64,000 nucleotides of DNA. It comes from Castor canadensis. Its lineage: Eukaryota; Chordata; Mammalia; Rodentia; Castoridae. This document shows, one piece after another, positions 46,899 through 58,799 of the stretch (positions within the stretch are counted from its first letter, which is position 1; every line of letters starts with the position of its first letter). The position numbers and the translations under genes are program-made. Below the pieces are notes generated by a model. That model was not told where the DNA came from. It saw only the letters and a list, made by a program, of their open reading frames with translations, and did no database searches. The DNA lies in NCBI RefSeq assembly GCF_047511655.1, contig NC_133391.1:127690906-127754905 (forward strand), read 5' to 3'.

Positions 46899-48486
46899 AA
46901 CTTGTCTTTGACAAAGGAGCTAAAAATATATGATGGAGAAATAGCAGCCTCTTCAACAAAAACTGCTGGGAAAACTGGTTAGCAGTCTGCAAAAAACTGA
47001 AACTAGATCCATGTATATCACCCTATACCAAGATTAACTCAAAATGGATCAAAGATCTTAATATCAGACCCCAAACTCTAAAGTTGATACAGGAAAGAGT
47101 AGGAACTACTCTGGAGTTAGTAGGTATAGGTAAGAACTTTCTCAATGAAACCCCAGCAGCACAGCAACTAAGAGATAGCATAGATAAATGGGACCTCATA
47201 AAACTAAAAAGCTTCTGTTCATCAAAAGAAATGGTCTCTAAACTGAAGAGAACACCCACAGAGTGGGAGAAAATATTTGCCAGCTATACATCAGACAAAG
47301 GACTGATAACCAGAATATATAGGGAACTTAAAAAACTAAATTCTCCCAAAACTAATGAACCAATAAAGAAATGGGCAAGTGAACTAAACAGAATTTTCTC
47401 AAAAGAAGAAATTCAAATGGCCAAAAAAACACATGAAAAAATGCTCACCATCTCTAGCAATAAAGGAAATGCAAATTAAAACCACACTAAGATTCCACCT
47501 CACCCCTGTTAGAATAGCCATCATTAGCAACACCATGAACAACAGGTGTTGGCGAGGATGCGGGGAAAAAGAAACCCTCTTACACTGTTGGTGGGAATGT
47601 AAACTAGTACAACCACTCTGGAAAAAAATTTGGAGGCTACTTAAAAAGCTAGACATTGATCTACCATTTGATCCAGCAATACCACTCTTGGGGATATACC
47701 CAAAAGACTGTGACACAGGTTACTCCAGAGGCACCTGCACACCCATGTTTATTGCGGCACTTTTCACAATAGCCAAGTTATGGAAACAGCCAAGATGCCC
47801 CACCACTGACGAATGGATTAAGAAAATATGGTATCTATACACAATGGAATTTTATGCAGTCATGAAGAAGAACAAATGTTATCATTCGCTGGTAAATGGA
47901 TGGAATTGGAGAACATCATTCTGAGTGAGGTTAGCCTGGCCCAAAAGACCAAAAATCGTATGTTCTCCCTCATATGTGGACATTAGATCAAGGGCAAACA
48001 CAACAAGGGGATTGGACTTTGAGTACATGATAAAAGCTTTAGCACACAAGGGAGGGGTGAGGATAGGTAAGACACCTAAAAAATTAGTTAGCATTTGTTG
48101 CCCTTAACGCAGAGAAACTAAAGCAGATACCTTAAAAGCAACTGAGGCCAATAGGAGAAGGGGACCAGGAACTAGAGAAAAGGTGAGATCAAAAAGAATT
48201 AACCTAGAAGGTAACACACACAGGAAATTAATGTGAGTAAACTCCCTGTATAGCTATCCTTATCTCAACCAACAAAACCCTTGTTCCTTCCTATTATGGC
48301 TTATACTCTCTCTACAACAAGATTAGAAATAAGGGCAAAATAGTTTCTGCTGGGTATTGAGGGGGTAGGGGGGAGAGGGAGGGGGTGGAGTGGGTGGTAA
48401 GGGAGGGGGTGGGGGCAGGGGGGAGAAATGACCCAAGCCTTGTATGCACATATGAATAATAAAAACAAAACAAACAAACAAAAAAA
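46899..48486 (+). mobile_element. 5'-truncated young L1 (about 1.6 kb)
   Basis: It holds the ORF2 C-terminal part and full 3' UTR. The frame can be followed in two long pieces (about 47,084-47,479 and 47,433-47,924), joined by a frameshift near 47,450-47,480. The first piece has the usual L1 region after the reverse transcriptase; the second has a Cys-rich C-terminal part with a [14 protein letters not shown] stretch. It ends 'gtatgcacatatgaataata' plus an A-rich tail. ATGTAATATC at 46,889-46,898 and 48,487-48,496 flanks it as a target duplication. It landed just after the 3' end of the older L1. Confidence 0.92.
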
Positions 48487-48489
48487 ATG

Positions 48490-50587
48490 TAATATCGTAT
48501 TTATGCCTTTTTGTTAAAATTCTTCCTTTTTTCTGTTTTAATGATTATTTCTAAATGGATAAAAAATTTTAAAGTTCTTTTTGTCTATCTGTATTTTCTG
48601 ACTTTTCTTTAAGAACATATGCCATTTATAATATGAAAAGATTAGAATATTATTTAACTGACTAATGTCTGACAGCACTGACAAAAGTTCTCTCAAGTTA
48701 TTTTTTAATTTTAACACTAAAAATGATGCTAAAAGTGTATCTAAATTAATGAAGCAATCTTTTTGTTTCTAAAGTGAATTTCAAGTAGTAGTCCTTTAAA
48801 AATGTAAGCATCAGTATTTAAAATAACATTTCTAATGATGACTTGAAGTTAAAGGAAAAAAGCCTTTTTAGTTATAGTGTTACAACCATTTTAATGTGAG
48901 GAATGACCCATCTAATGAAATTTTCCCCAAAACAAACATCTGAGAGAAAGAACAATGTTTACAAATATTCTTGTAATTTCCATACTAGAGCAATTCCCCA
49001 TGCATAATTTAGTAAGCAAAGCAAGTATAAGTTTAGGGGCAGCTGCTACAAGTGAAGATGAGAATAGAAAAACTATGCTTTGCCTTTCCTATGCCCTATA
49101 CAATTCTTATGTGAAGTGATTTTACACAAATGGAATCCTTTACTATGATACTGGAAAATAATCGAAGTAGATAAAATGATTTTTTCATATCTCTATGCCC
49201 TTCAAGTTTCTGTGTCTTTATGGAAGTTCAGTCTTCACCTCAGAATGTATGTTCAGGACCAAGTTAAACTCACACTAGTAATGGATCTCAAGTAGCAAAA
49301 GGCTCTTCAGAAGTTGGTTTACTTGGTTTTAGCAAACTAAGATCAGTCAGTTATCTGAAGGTATGTCCATGTCTACTTTATTTGCTTCACCTCTATTGCT
49401 GGAGTGTCACAACTGGTACATACAATGCCTTCTAAAGAAAAGGAGATGGAGGGTAAGATGCTTGCCTCCTATGCCCAAGGCCCTCATTTTCATTTTCAGT
49501 GCTACAACAAATAAACACACAGGAACAGGAGGATATCTGATTTTTCTTTTCTCTTGCCTTCACATAATTTTTCTTTACTCACCATTACTCTTCCAAGCCA
49601 GTTTCTTTCTTATAACAGCTATTTAGGCAATGAAAAGGCAATGTGAATATGTTCATTTTTTTGACATAGGAAGATAGATTAAAGATTACAAAGTTTAAAA
49701 ACATGGAGATTATAATTTTTCTTGGAAAATTATTTTGTTTAGTTTTAAACTACTAAGAGCTTCCAGGAAAATTAAACAGAACATAAATCACTTATGAGAG
49801 GAAATCTAGTTTTGTAAATATTTGGAATTGATAAAATGAAAGTAGGAATTGCAAACTTTTAAAGACAAACAACAGAAATTATCTCTTAAGAAACTCTATT
49901 TTAGTGTGGAAACTACCATAAAGCAAAATATTTTTTTCCTTATAATTCCTTGGAACAATCTCACCTTGTCTCAATATGTTCACCAACTAACAGTATGTTC
50001 CAGTGTTTATGTAGGGATAAATCAAAAGCCAGGGGCCCTCCTTCACATGGTTGCATTTTTAAAGCACATATTTATCAAATTACCTACTGTTTTTTTTTCC
50101 TGCCATTAATTATTTTTCTTCAACTTAAAAAAAAGATGACTATATGGTATTTTTATCAGTATAAAAAGATTTACCTAACCAGTACTCCTTTTGTTGTTTC
50201 CAGTTATTTACCTCTTGATTTAACACATAACATTGTGATGATCACCCACATAGATAATTTATTCTTTGGCTCAGATAGGCTTCCAATCCTAAATCTACCT
50301 TTTACTAGCTGTATGATGCCAAGAAAGCTGCTTAACTTTTTGAAGTCTCAGTTTCTTTAACTGAAATTGGGGATTCCTAAAAGAAGATTATGCTTTTGTA
50401 AATCGGTGATGCCAAATAGAAGTAACTTTTTTCTGTTTGTTCCCCTTACTGATCTCTAGAATTCCCTTAGAGGTTGATGGGTCTATACAGATTACAGATT
50501 CTTCCATATTGTTTTATAGGCCAAACATTATTATTGGTTGAAAAGCATGAGTCTCTTCACATTGTTAGATCCTCCAAAAGCTTCTTG
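48490..50587. other. NDUFAF2 intron, unique sequence
   Basis: AT-rich intron without a recognised gene or repeat. The open frames at 49,363-49,626, 49,849-50,109 and 49,950-50,360 overlap each other and match nothing I know. Confidence 0.45.
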
Positions 50588-50940
50588 ATTGTGGGTAAGA
50601 ACACGGACTCTGAAGCCAGACTACCTGTATAGTTTTGCCTTTTAATAGCTGTGTGGGGGTTGGGGATTTAGCTCAGTGGAAGAGCGCTTGCCTGGCAAGT
50701 GCAAGGCCCTGAGTTCGGTCCCCAGCACCGGAAAAAAAAAAAAAAAAAAAAAAAGGAAAAAATAGAAAAAAAAAGCAAAACAAAAAAGACAAAAAAAAAA
50801 ACACAAAAAAAACAAGGCAAATAGCTGTGTGATCCAGAGACTATTATTTAACCTCTCTGTGCCTCAGTTTCCTCATGTACAAAATGAAGACAACAATATT
50901 GTCTTCTTCATTGAGTTGCTGTAGGATTGGAAAAATTGGT
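50588..50940 (+). repeat. MIR SINE split by an ID element
   Basis: The left part ('taagaacacggactctgaag', 'ccagactacctgtat') and the right part ('agctgtgtgatccagagact', 'cctctctgtgcctcagtttc', 'ctcatgtacaaaatgaagac') are the two halves of one MIR in correct order. A younger ID element with its own target duplication separates them. Confidence 0.85.
50656..50819 (+). repeat. Young ID SINE with long A-rich tail
   Basis: The best-preserved ID copy in the window: A box 'tagctcagtggaagag', 'cttgcctggcaagtgcaagg' and B box 'gagttcggtccccagcac'. An A-rich tail of about 90 nt with C and G interruptions follows. AATAGCTGTGTG at 50,644-50,655 and 50,820-50,831 is an exact 12-bp target duplication. It retains both internal Pol III promoter boxes. 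Confidence 0.95.
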
Positions 50941-51089
50941 TAAAATTGAATAAAAATTAAAAATTCATTAAGTATTAAATAGCCAAATATGACTAGTGGC
51001 TACCATATTGGAAAGCATAGATACAAAACATTTTCATCATTGCAGAAATTCCTATTGGGGACTGTACTGTTCTAGGTCTACCCTAATAA

Positions 51090-51873
51090 AACTTAAACTT
51101 TCAAAAGATTGGGCAGATTCATATGTCAATTAATGGGCTTTCAGAACAAAACTCAGTATTTCTAAAGGAAGACAACAAAGCCCGCATACTAACCAAAATA
51201 ATATATTAATGTTCATCACGCAACCAAAAAGTGAACAAGAAAATGGGATCCAAAATCAGTTAATAGAAATGATAGAAATGATTGAGTTAACAAACAAGGA
51301 CTTTAACACAACTACTATGAAAATGTTCAAGATTTAAAGGAAAATGAACATGGAGAGGAAAGAAATGGAAACTATTAGAGAGAACTGAATGAAACTTCTA
51401 GAGGTGAAAAATAAAATGTATAACATGAAAAACTTAATAGAGTGCTTAACAGCAGATTATACACTGCAGAAGAAAAGAAGAATAATTCTGAAGACAAAGC
51501 AATGTAAAATATACAAACTGCAATGAGAGATTTTTTTTTTTTAAAGTTTGAACAATGAACAGAGCCTCACTGAGCTATGGAACAATATTGAATGGTCTAA
51601 CATACAAGTAACTAGAGTCATAGAAAAAAAAAAAGGAAGTAATGACTAAAAATATCTAAACAGGTAAAAATATAAATCTGCATATATAAGAAGCTCAGTA
51701 AACCCCAAGAATAATAATCATAAAGGCAAAGCACAGAGTGAAGCTGGTAATAACTAATGATAAAGAGAAATCCTTAAAGCACAGAGAAAAGACAAGTTTA
51801 TACAAGAGATGAGAAATATACAGTCTGTTCTCATCAGAAACAATGTAACCTATAAGACAGGATGACTGACTTC
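51090..51873 (+). mobile_element. Old L1M/HAL1 ORF1 part, left half
   Basis: The text resembles ORF1 and nearby sequence of old L1M/HAL1 LINEs: lysine-, glutamate- and asparagine-rich codons, and 'agtttatacaagagatgaga' near its right end. It is continuous in sense with 55,819-55,990 after removal of the LARP1 retrocopy. Confidence 0.55.
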
Positions 51874-51887
51874 AAGAGAAAAAAGTG

Positions 51888-54800
51888 GATCACTTCAACA
51901 AAAAGAAGTATGAGGAGTTCAAGCAGCTGGCTCTGGAGGATGCCAAAGAAGGCTACAGATATGGTTTGGAGTGCCTTTTCCGATACTATAGTTATGGCCT
52001 GGAAAAGAAGTTTCGGCTGGATATATTTAAAGATTTTCAGGAGGAAACCATGAAGGACTACGAAGCTGGCCAACTGTATGGGCTAGAGAAGTTCTGGGCT
52101 TTTCTGAAATATTCCAAAGCCAAAAATTTGGACATTGACCCCAAACTGCAAGAATACCTTGGCAAATCCCGACGTCTAGAAGACTTCCGAGTGGATCCTC
52201 CCATGGGTGAGGAGGGCAACCACAAGCGACACCCAGTGGTAGCAGGAGGTGGCGGTGGTGAGGGCAGGGAGCGGTGCCCCTCCCAGTCTTCCAGCAGGCC
52301 TGCCACCGGAGTCAACCAGCCTCCTACACCACCTACTGCCCAGCTCAACCGGGAAGATGCCAAATGGACAAGCCAGCACTCGGACACACAGACTTTGGGA
52401 AAGTGAAAAGCCCCTTAATCCTGGGGTTTTGGGGGAGATGGGGTGGGCGAGAGTCCATGGGGGTGCCCAGTCCCAGGAGAGGGGACAGAGAAGGGATAGG
52501 TCTGGAATTATTAGGATGGGCCTTTGTGCTGAGTATACACCATTTGGGCTATCAAAAGGTACCCCTGGGCAGGAGCCTCCGTATAACCCCTTCCCCCTCC
52601 TCTCTCCACGACCCTTCCAACCTAGCTTCTTCTAAGAGGGGAGATTTTATATATATATATAAAACTTTATCAAGTTTTAAATTATTGATAGTTTGTCTGG
52701 ATTACCAAAATCACTCTTCAGCCCTGCCTGTGGCTGGGAAGCCTCAACCCTGGTCCCCACCCATAGCCTCCTCCTGCTCCCCCTCAAGCCAACTATGCAG
52801 CCCACCAAAAGGCCCTACAGGGCCTCATTGCCCAGCACTGTCCCATGGAAGGTTCTGACAGCGCCCCTGGGCCCCAGAAGCAGCCCCTTGATCAGCTGGG
52901 ATTTGCCATCACCTTGTTCTCTCCCTGCTGTTCTACCATACCCTTCTGCCACTTTGGGGGAGAAGGAAACCAAAGGATCTAAAAGTGGGAGTAGGGGAAA
53001 AGTTTCAGCTTCTTCCCACTCCCTTCTCCCCATGCCCTTTATTCCCCAGCCCAGAGACGCTGCTCATACCAGAAAAGACTATTGAAAGATGATTTATTTT
53101 ATTTTTCTCTGACCTTTCCATCCTTGGGAAAATGGGGAAAAAAAAATCGACCATAAAAAAAAAAAAGTCAGAAAACTCCCACCTAATCCATAGAAAGTGA
53201 TGTCTTTCCCCTCTCCTTGGAATTTTTTTTTTGTTTTGTTTTGTTCTTGGAAATAATATTTTTTTAAAAGTTGCCTTATTGTGGAGCGGGAATCTGAAAT
53301 AATACCCAAATGCCTGTTTTCCTCTGTGGAGTTGACCTGAAGAGCTCCCACCTTCTCTGGATGTGCCTGGGCTTGAACTGGCTACAATCTTTCTCTGGAC
53401 TGAGTTGCATGTACAGTGTCTCCTGCCTAGAGGCAAGACAGTTGGGACAGCTCTATCAGAGCTATGCCCAAAATATCCCTGCTGTTGCATCGTTTGAAGC
53501 TGACGTCCTGTGTCTGTACACTGCTGCCATTGTCATGTCCTCGCTCTGCTTGCTGTTGCCTCATGCCAGGCCCTGTCCTGCTGTGACATCCTTCATCTTA
53601 CCCTTGGAACCCCAAGGCCAAGTTTGCTTCAAACTGTTGGAAAACAGAGTTGGCCTGGATCTGGAACATACTCATCCTCAGCTTTGAACGTCTCCCCCAA
53701 CCTAAAGGGGAAAGGTGAACACCCAGCAGCTGAGGCTTGGATCTGTTTCTCACATTGTCCTGAAAGATCTGAGACCTCAAGGAGGCTTTGTCTCATACAA
53801 GGTGAAGAAAGGTGCCATTCTCCTCTGAGGGTCTGGTGGGGTCTTCCCATTTTGCATTCCCTCCTCCTCCCTGCAAGCCATCTCCCTCTTAATTGACCCC
53901 ACCTGGGAACAAGGGATGAGGAGGAACTGGGAGCTGGGGGGAATCCTGCCAGTTGGTGAAGCCCTGTGGCAGGAAGGTATATGTGGACATAGAGTATACC
54001 TGACTTCTCTTCTCTAGCCACTGACTTGTCTATGACAGTGGAATGGCTGGAGTCTACTGTCATTGGAAGCTAAGGAGGTGACGAAGGACTGGCCCGCACA
54101 GACTGGAATGTGTGTCAGTACAGGCCTGGCTGTGTGCTCACCTCCAGCGGGACCTGGGCAACATGAGAAGTTTGTGGTCTTGTTGCTCAGTTACTAAAAC
54201 TTCTGTGGTCCTCCTTGTCACCAGGTTCTTGAGTTGGCCCAAAGGTTGGGAGTAGATAGGAGAGACAGTGTTCTAAGCTGACAAGGGCTTGCCCTCTGTC
54301 TTTGGGTACCTTGTTGCTGTTAGCCTGTGCCCTCCCCGTGCTTAGTGTGTGGTGAGTCCATCTCCAGTTTCTAGGACCCAGTCATTTTGACCAAGCATGA
54401 ACATCAGTGTCTGCTATGTCAGTGAGTTCTGAGGCCTTTCCCTGACCAGACTGGTGCCTGTCCCACATTGTACCAGACACTGGGCTCCTGGACCCCATTC
54501 TCCTTCCCTTCATTTCCTGTTTTTTTTTTTTTTTTTCTTTTGGTCACTCAGCCACTATACCCAGCACTACAAAACCACAGGGTTTGGTCTCTGCTGGGTT
54601 TGGGGACACAAGGAGACCCAAGGTGAGGAAAAGGCTGTCCTTATTCAGACTTCACCCAGGCCAGGGCTACCATGCTCTCTTTACCCCTCTCATAGGCAAC
54701 CTTAGGGAGGAAGACCCTTTGGGGTGGGAAGGTGGGGGATTTCATCTCAACATAGGCTGAGGAGGAAGTGGGGAGCTTTTTTTTTTTGTAACATGTTAGG

Positions 54801-55804
54801 AGTTAATGTTGCAAAGAGTAGTTTACATCTTCACTTTCTGAAGACACTTGAATTTAGGACCGATGTTTCTGTGACAAGCATGGCAGGAGTGGCAGGGGCC
54901 ATCAGGCTAGCCACTTCCCATCCACCATCTTCCCACCGGTATGGACGACTTGAGACACAAGGCAACAACCTGCCCAAACCCCTCTACTCATCCCATACCT
55001 TTCCAGGGTTGGTCCTTGCAAAATGACCTTTGGGCAGCAAACAGAAGGTCCACATGCCTCAGCTCTGGTAAGGGGCAGATTTCTCTTAACTCTCCTAAAC
55101 CAGGGAGCAAATGCACTACCTGTAGAGAAGGCTGCCTGGCCCTGTGCCAGCCTGGATCCCTGGGGCTCAGATGGAGGTGCTGAGCTCACATGTCAAGTTC
55201 AGTGTTTTTGTTTTGTTCCACTGTAGCTCTTTTCCCCTCCTTTCTGATGATTGATTTACAAAAGAAAGCTAGCTGCTCAGGAGGCCCTGGAAGTGGGGAA
55301 GGAGGAACAATAAGACATTTAGGGAAGGTGGGAGAGGGTTGCCAAAGGCCTGGGCAGGGTGGCTGGATCATCTGGCACTCTGCTGAATGGGAACCCCAAA
55401 GTACATCTTGTGTAGAAGGGTCCTTGGATTTCCTCCAACCCCACCCTTGCCTCCAGCCATGTTGATGGCAGAGGCAGAGAAGATAAGAATTTATAACCTG
55501 TTTTCTTGCTGGAGGAAAACTTGTCATCTGGCTTTGCAGAGAAGGTTCCACTGTATGCTCATAGTACATTATCTATACCATGTTCTAGGATATCACATTT
55601 AAAAGGACAAAAAAAATGTAAAATACTTGAATGAGCTTGTATTATAACATTAATGTTATTGAGAGTATCTGCTTTCCAGGCTGAAGTGATTCATTCATTA
55701 TTCTAGTCCTGCTTTAGTCCTTTGTAATTTGTGGTAATTATGCTTTTCTTTTTAATACAAAAAAATGTATAAAAATAAAAACTTGAAAAGGCAAAAAAAA
55801 AAAA
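51888..55804 (+). pseudogene. LARP1: LARP1 5'-truncated processed retrocopy
   Basis: Coding part 51,888-52,406 is an uninterrupted 172-codon frame, plus TGA, matching the C-terminus of LARP1: the second and third DM15 (HEAT-like) repeats and the tail ending DTQTLGK. It begins in mid-gene at the Asp of a [11 protein letters not shown] stretch and contains no introns. About 3.4 kb of LARP1 3' UTR follows, with AATAAA at 55,774-55,779 and an A tail from about 55,793. AAGAGAAAAAAGTG at 51,874-51,887 and 55,805-55,818 is an exact 14-bp target duplication, so both edges are fixed. These are the marks of L1-driven retrotransposition. LARP1 binds the m7G cap and 5' TOP motif of ribosomal protein mRNAs through DM15. 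This copy lacks the La module, PAM2 region and first DM15 repeat. The first in-frame ATG is only at 52,050 and no promoter is evident, so it is called a pseudogene despite the open frame. It is antisense to NDUFAF2. Confidence 0.93.
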
Positions 55805-55818
55805 AAGAGAAAAAAGTG

Positions 55819-55990
55819 TCAATTTACAATCCCAGGGCCAATGAAAATATTCTTGAAAAATCAACAGATAAAAAGGATATTTTTCAGATAAACAAAATCT
55901 GATTTTGTCACAAGCAAACCTCTACTACAAGAAACATTAAAGGAAGAATTCAGTTAAAGGAAAGTGACACAAGATGGAAACTTGAATATA
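55819..55990 (+). mobile_element. Old L1M/HAL1 part, right half
   Basis: The text 'acctctactacaagaaacat', 'taaaggaagaattcagttaa' and 'gtgacacaagatggaaact' is the end of ORF1 of an old L1. It is the continuation of 51,090-51,873, cut by the LARP1 retrocopy. Confidence 0.6.
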
Positions 55991-56003
55991 CACAACACAG
56001 ATA

Positions 56004-56231
56004 GTGCAGGAAACGATCAGAATGAAGGACTTCATTGCAGAGAAGATCACCATTGTGCTAGATACTAGATATCTAGAACTATATGCTCATCTATTCCAAG
56101 TTCCCTGGGCATGTGAGAACATCATCACACTGTCCAGTGAAAGTACCGCTATGGCTTTCAAAGCTTATGATTACTACTACCAAGAAGAGTTCTCAAGCTT
56201 TGTAAACCAGATTCAGGAAAAGCACTCTTGA
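56004..56231 (+). pseudogene. Unrecognised short coding-like frame, possible retropseudogene fragment
   Basis: The 75-codon frame has a protein-like composition (for example ITIVLDTRYLELYAHLF and AFKAYDYYYQEEFSSFVNQI, ending QEKHS). It stands just downstream of the old L1, and about 500 bp later there is an AATAAA at 56,725-56,730. No splice sites, tail or target duplication were found. I do not recognise the protein. It may be a fragment of a retrocopied mRNA or a chance frame. Confidence 0.25.
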
Positions 56232-57830
56232 AAGGCAAGAGGACTGCTATTTCTATATTTCTATGCAGTTCTAAAATTAACAGTTCTCTATCTTTTTATC
56301 TCCCTACTCCCATCTGACTAAGAGCCTCTGATCACCAAGCCTTCGATGTCCTGGCCTCTTTGACTTGAGATTTGGACAGTACGTTAACAGTGGCCCTCCT
56401 TGTTTGTATGAAGTTAGGCTTCATGGAATTGACAATCAGAAAGTCATGTTATGAGGTCAGTCCCATTCTGGAAAGGTCATAGAAAGAGTTCCCGACATTG
56501 AAATATTGAAGAATATCATTCTCCATTCATTTCAGGAAAGGAGAAAGAAAACATACTGAAAATGGAGAAAATGAGCTGCATCAAAATCTGTATGTCAAAA
56601 TGTCCTAAATGTATTTATGAATGACCAGTGTTTTGTTTCTCATTTCAACAGGCAGAAGGAGATGGTCAATTGGAGCCAATTATTTAGTTAGTTAGTTGCT
56701 TATGGAGCCTTGATAACTGGGAAAATAAATTCATCAGCATAAAAATGTATTAAATGTCTGAAATTATATATGATTTGTATATGACCAAACTATAACAATA
56801 CTTATCATTCCGAAGGACAGGGAGATATGAAAGGAAAAGCTCTGAGAGCCTTTAACAAGCTCACTATTGTTTTTGTAAACAGACAAGATAATGGCTATTT
56901 ATTGTGTACCATTCATTAATTCAGCAATGTGAACTCAAGCCCCCCAAAGGTGTTCAAGTCTTTCCAATTCCCTTACTTTGCTAAGAGTCCTATGTAAGAG
57001 TCCTCTTGGTAGCTGTACCAACATTGTACTCAATGTTGCAATCTGTTGTATGAATGGTAATGCCAAAAGATTTTAAAGCTTAAATACGCAAACTACTAAT
57101 ATGTGTAGTTCACTCAAAAACATTGGGCATGATATAATCAGTACAGTTACTTCTCCTATCAGATAGTAACTTCTGTGAAATCCTAATACACTGGCATTTT
57201 CATGATGGTGAGGAATTCAGTTATAAAATGCAGTGACGGCTGTGGGAGATATTAGACAAATGAAATGGATTTTTGGACTATAAAAGGGAGGTAAAACAAA
57301 TGACAGAATAGGAGTAGGGTTCTCATCAATAATGTTGTGGCAGGGACAAAGGAAACCAAGGCAATGTAAACTAGGCTCTGGAATTGCACTCCAGAATCTG
57401 AGAGAAGGGAGAGAGCTGAGAAGTGCTCTCATGATTGGATGAAAGTTTAGATTCCTGGATGAGTTCTGGGGAAAGGTTGTCCAAAGAGTTTTGTAGCTCA
57501 AGTATCCAATTCATTCCATGTCTCTGGGGCCATGCTTGGAGCAAAGATATGGTAATGAAAAATTCTGTATCTATACTATTAAATGGAAGTATTCAAAAAC
57601 ATTTTAGGAATGCTGTTACTGCACATATACCTAGCAAACAAAAGACAGTAAGAACAAGTTATACAAATTATAAATTACTTATTATGAATTTAAGATATGT
57701 AAAATGTTATTATAATTTTTATCTTGTGTGTTTATTTGTATGTGATGTGTAATTAATGAATGAATGTTTTAATGATGTCATTCAAGACCCCAATCCCCTA
57801 ACTTAACTTTTTTTAAAAAAAGACTGAAAC
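56232..57830. other. NDUFAF2 intron, unassigned
   Basis: No gene or clear repeat. The left 500 bp could be the untranslated tail of the preceding coding-like fragment. Confidence 0.4.
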
Positions 57831-57833
57831 TAA

Positions 57834-58121
57834 GGCCAGCCATGATAGTTCAAGCCTGTAATCCTAGCCACTCGGGAGGTAGAGACTGGAGGGATCGTGA
57901 TTCAAGGTCAACCTCTGAGCACTCAACTAATAGTTGGGCAGCTGTCATCCTAGCTATTTTAGGAAGCACCAATAGGATTGCAATCCAAGCCAGCTGGGAC
58001 ATATAGCAAGACCCTGTTTCAAAATAACCAACACAAAAAGGGCTGCCAGAATGGCTCAAGTAGAAGAAGGACCTGCCTAGCAGGTGCAAGGCCCTCAGTT
58101 CAACCCCTAGCACCGAAAAAG
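57834..58121 (+). repeat. Trimeric B1-B1-ID SINE
   Basis: First B1 unit 'ggccagccatgatagttcaa', 'gcctgtaatcctagccactc'; second B1-like unit 'gttgggcagctgtcatccta', 'gctattttaggaagcaccaa'; ID unit 'gggctgccagaatggctcaa', 'ggtgcaaggccctcagttca', then a short A tail. Confidence 0.8.
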
Positions 58122-58261
58122 AACCAGACTCAAACTAGCTAATTGAGAATTATTCTATCAATGCTTTATATATATACATATATAATGCCAATGATGTGAT
58201 ATTCCTGTCAAATATAAAATTCCATAATAGACATTACAATTATTTGTATAATTTTTCTGAT

Positions 58262-58322
58262 TGGGGGGGAACTGGGGATTGAACCTAGGGCCTCTGCCAC
58301 TGAATTACACCCCAGCTATATA
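58262..58322 (-). repeat. ID SINE fragment, minus strand
   Basis: The text 'gggggaactggggattgaac', 'ctagggcctctgcca' and 'ttacaccccagct' is a shortened ID unit in reverse. Confidence 0.65.
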
Positions 58323-58780
58323 ATTTTTATATTATTGATAGACATGGAAATGGAATAGAACAAATGTTTATCCCTTTATTAGGGAATCATCAAGTTTGCT
58401 TTAAAAGTGCTATGGATCTAACTAAGAAAAAAATCATAGTTATGAGGCTGAATATACATATGCATGTCACACCTTGATTCTTCTTTGATGTTCTGACCTC
58501 ATGCTCCTTTGTGATTCAGTATTTATAAATGATCTCCATTTAGCCTCAAATATTTGAGAAATCCAAATATATCAAATATAACTGTGCCCACAGTTAGATT
58601 CAAAACACATATTAAGACAAAATCTAAATGCAGTTTAAAACAAATTCAACAATGCTTCATTGTCAGGAAGCTTACTGCATGATAGAAGAGCAAGTAAGGA
58701 AAAGTCAGTCTCAGGCCCATGTCACTGGATTCTTTTATAATCTTCCCTGGGAATAAAACTATGGCTCACTTTATGACATT
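58323..58780. other. NDUFAF2 intron, unique sequence
   Basis: No gene or clear repeat recognised. Confidence 0.45.
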
Positions 58781-58799
58781 CAAATTATACTACACATGA

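Noticed and set aside
52249-54063. Several 120-190-codon frames downstream of the LARP1 stop
   Set aside because: They lie in the copied LARP1 3' UTR, overlap each other on both strands and match no protein I know.
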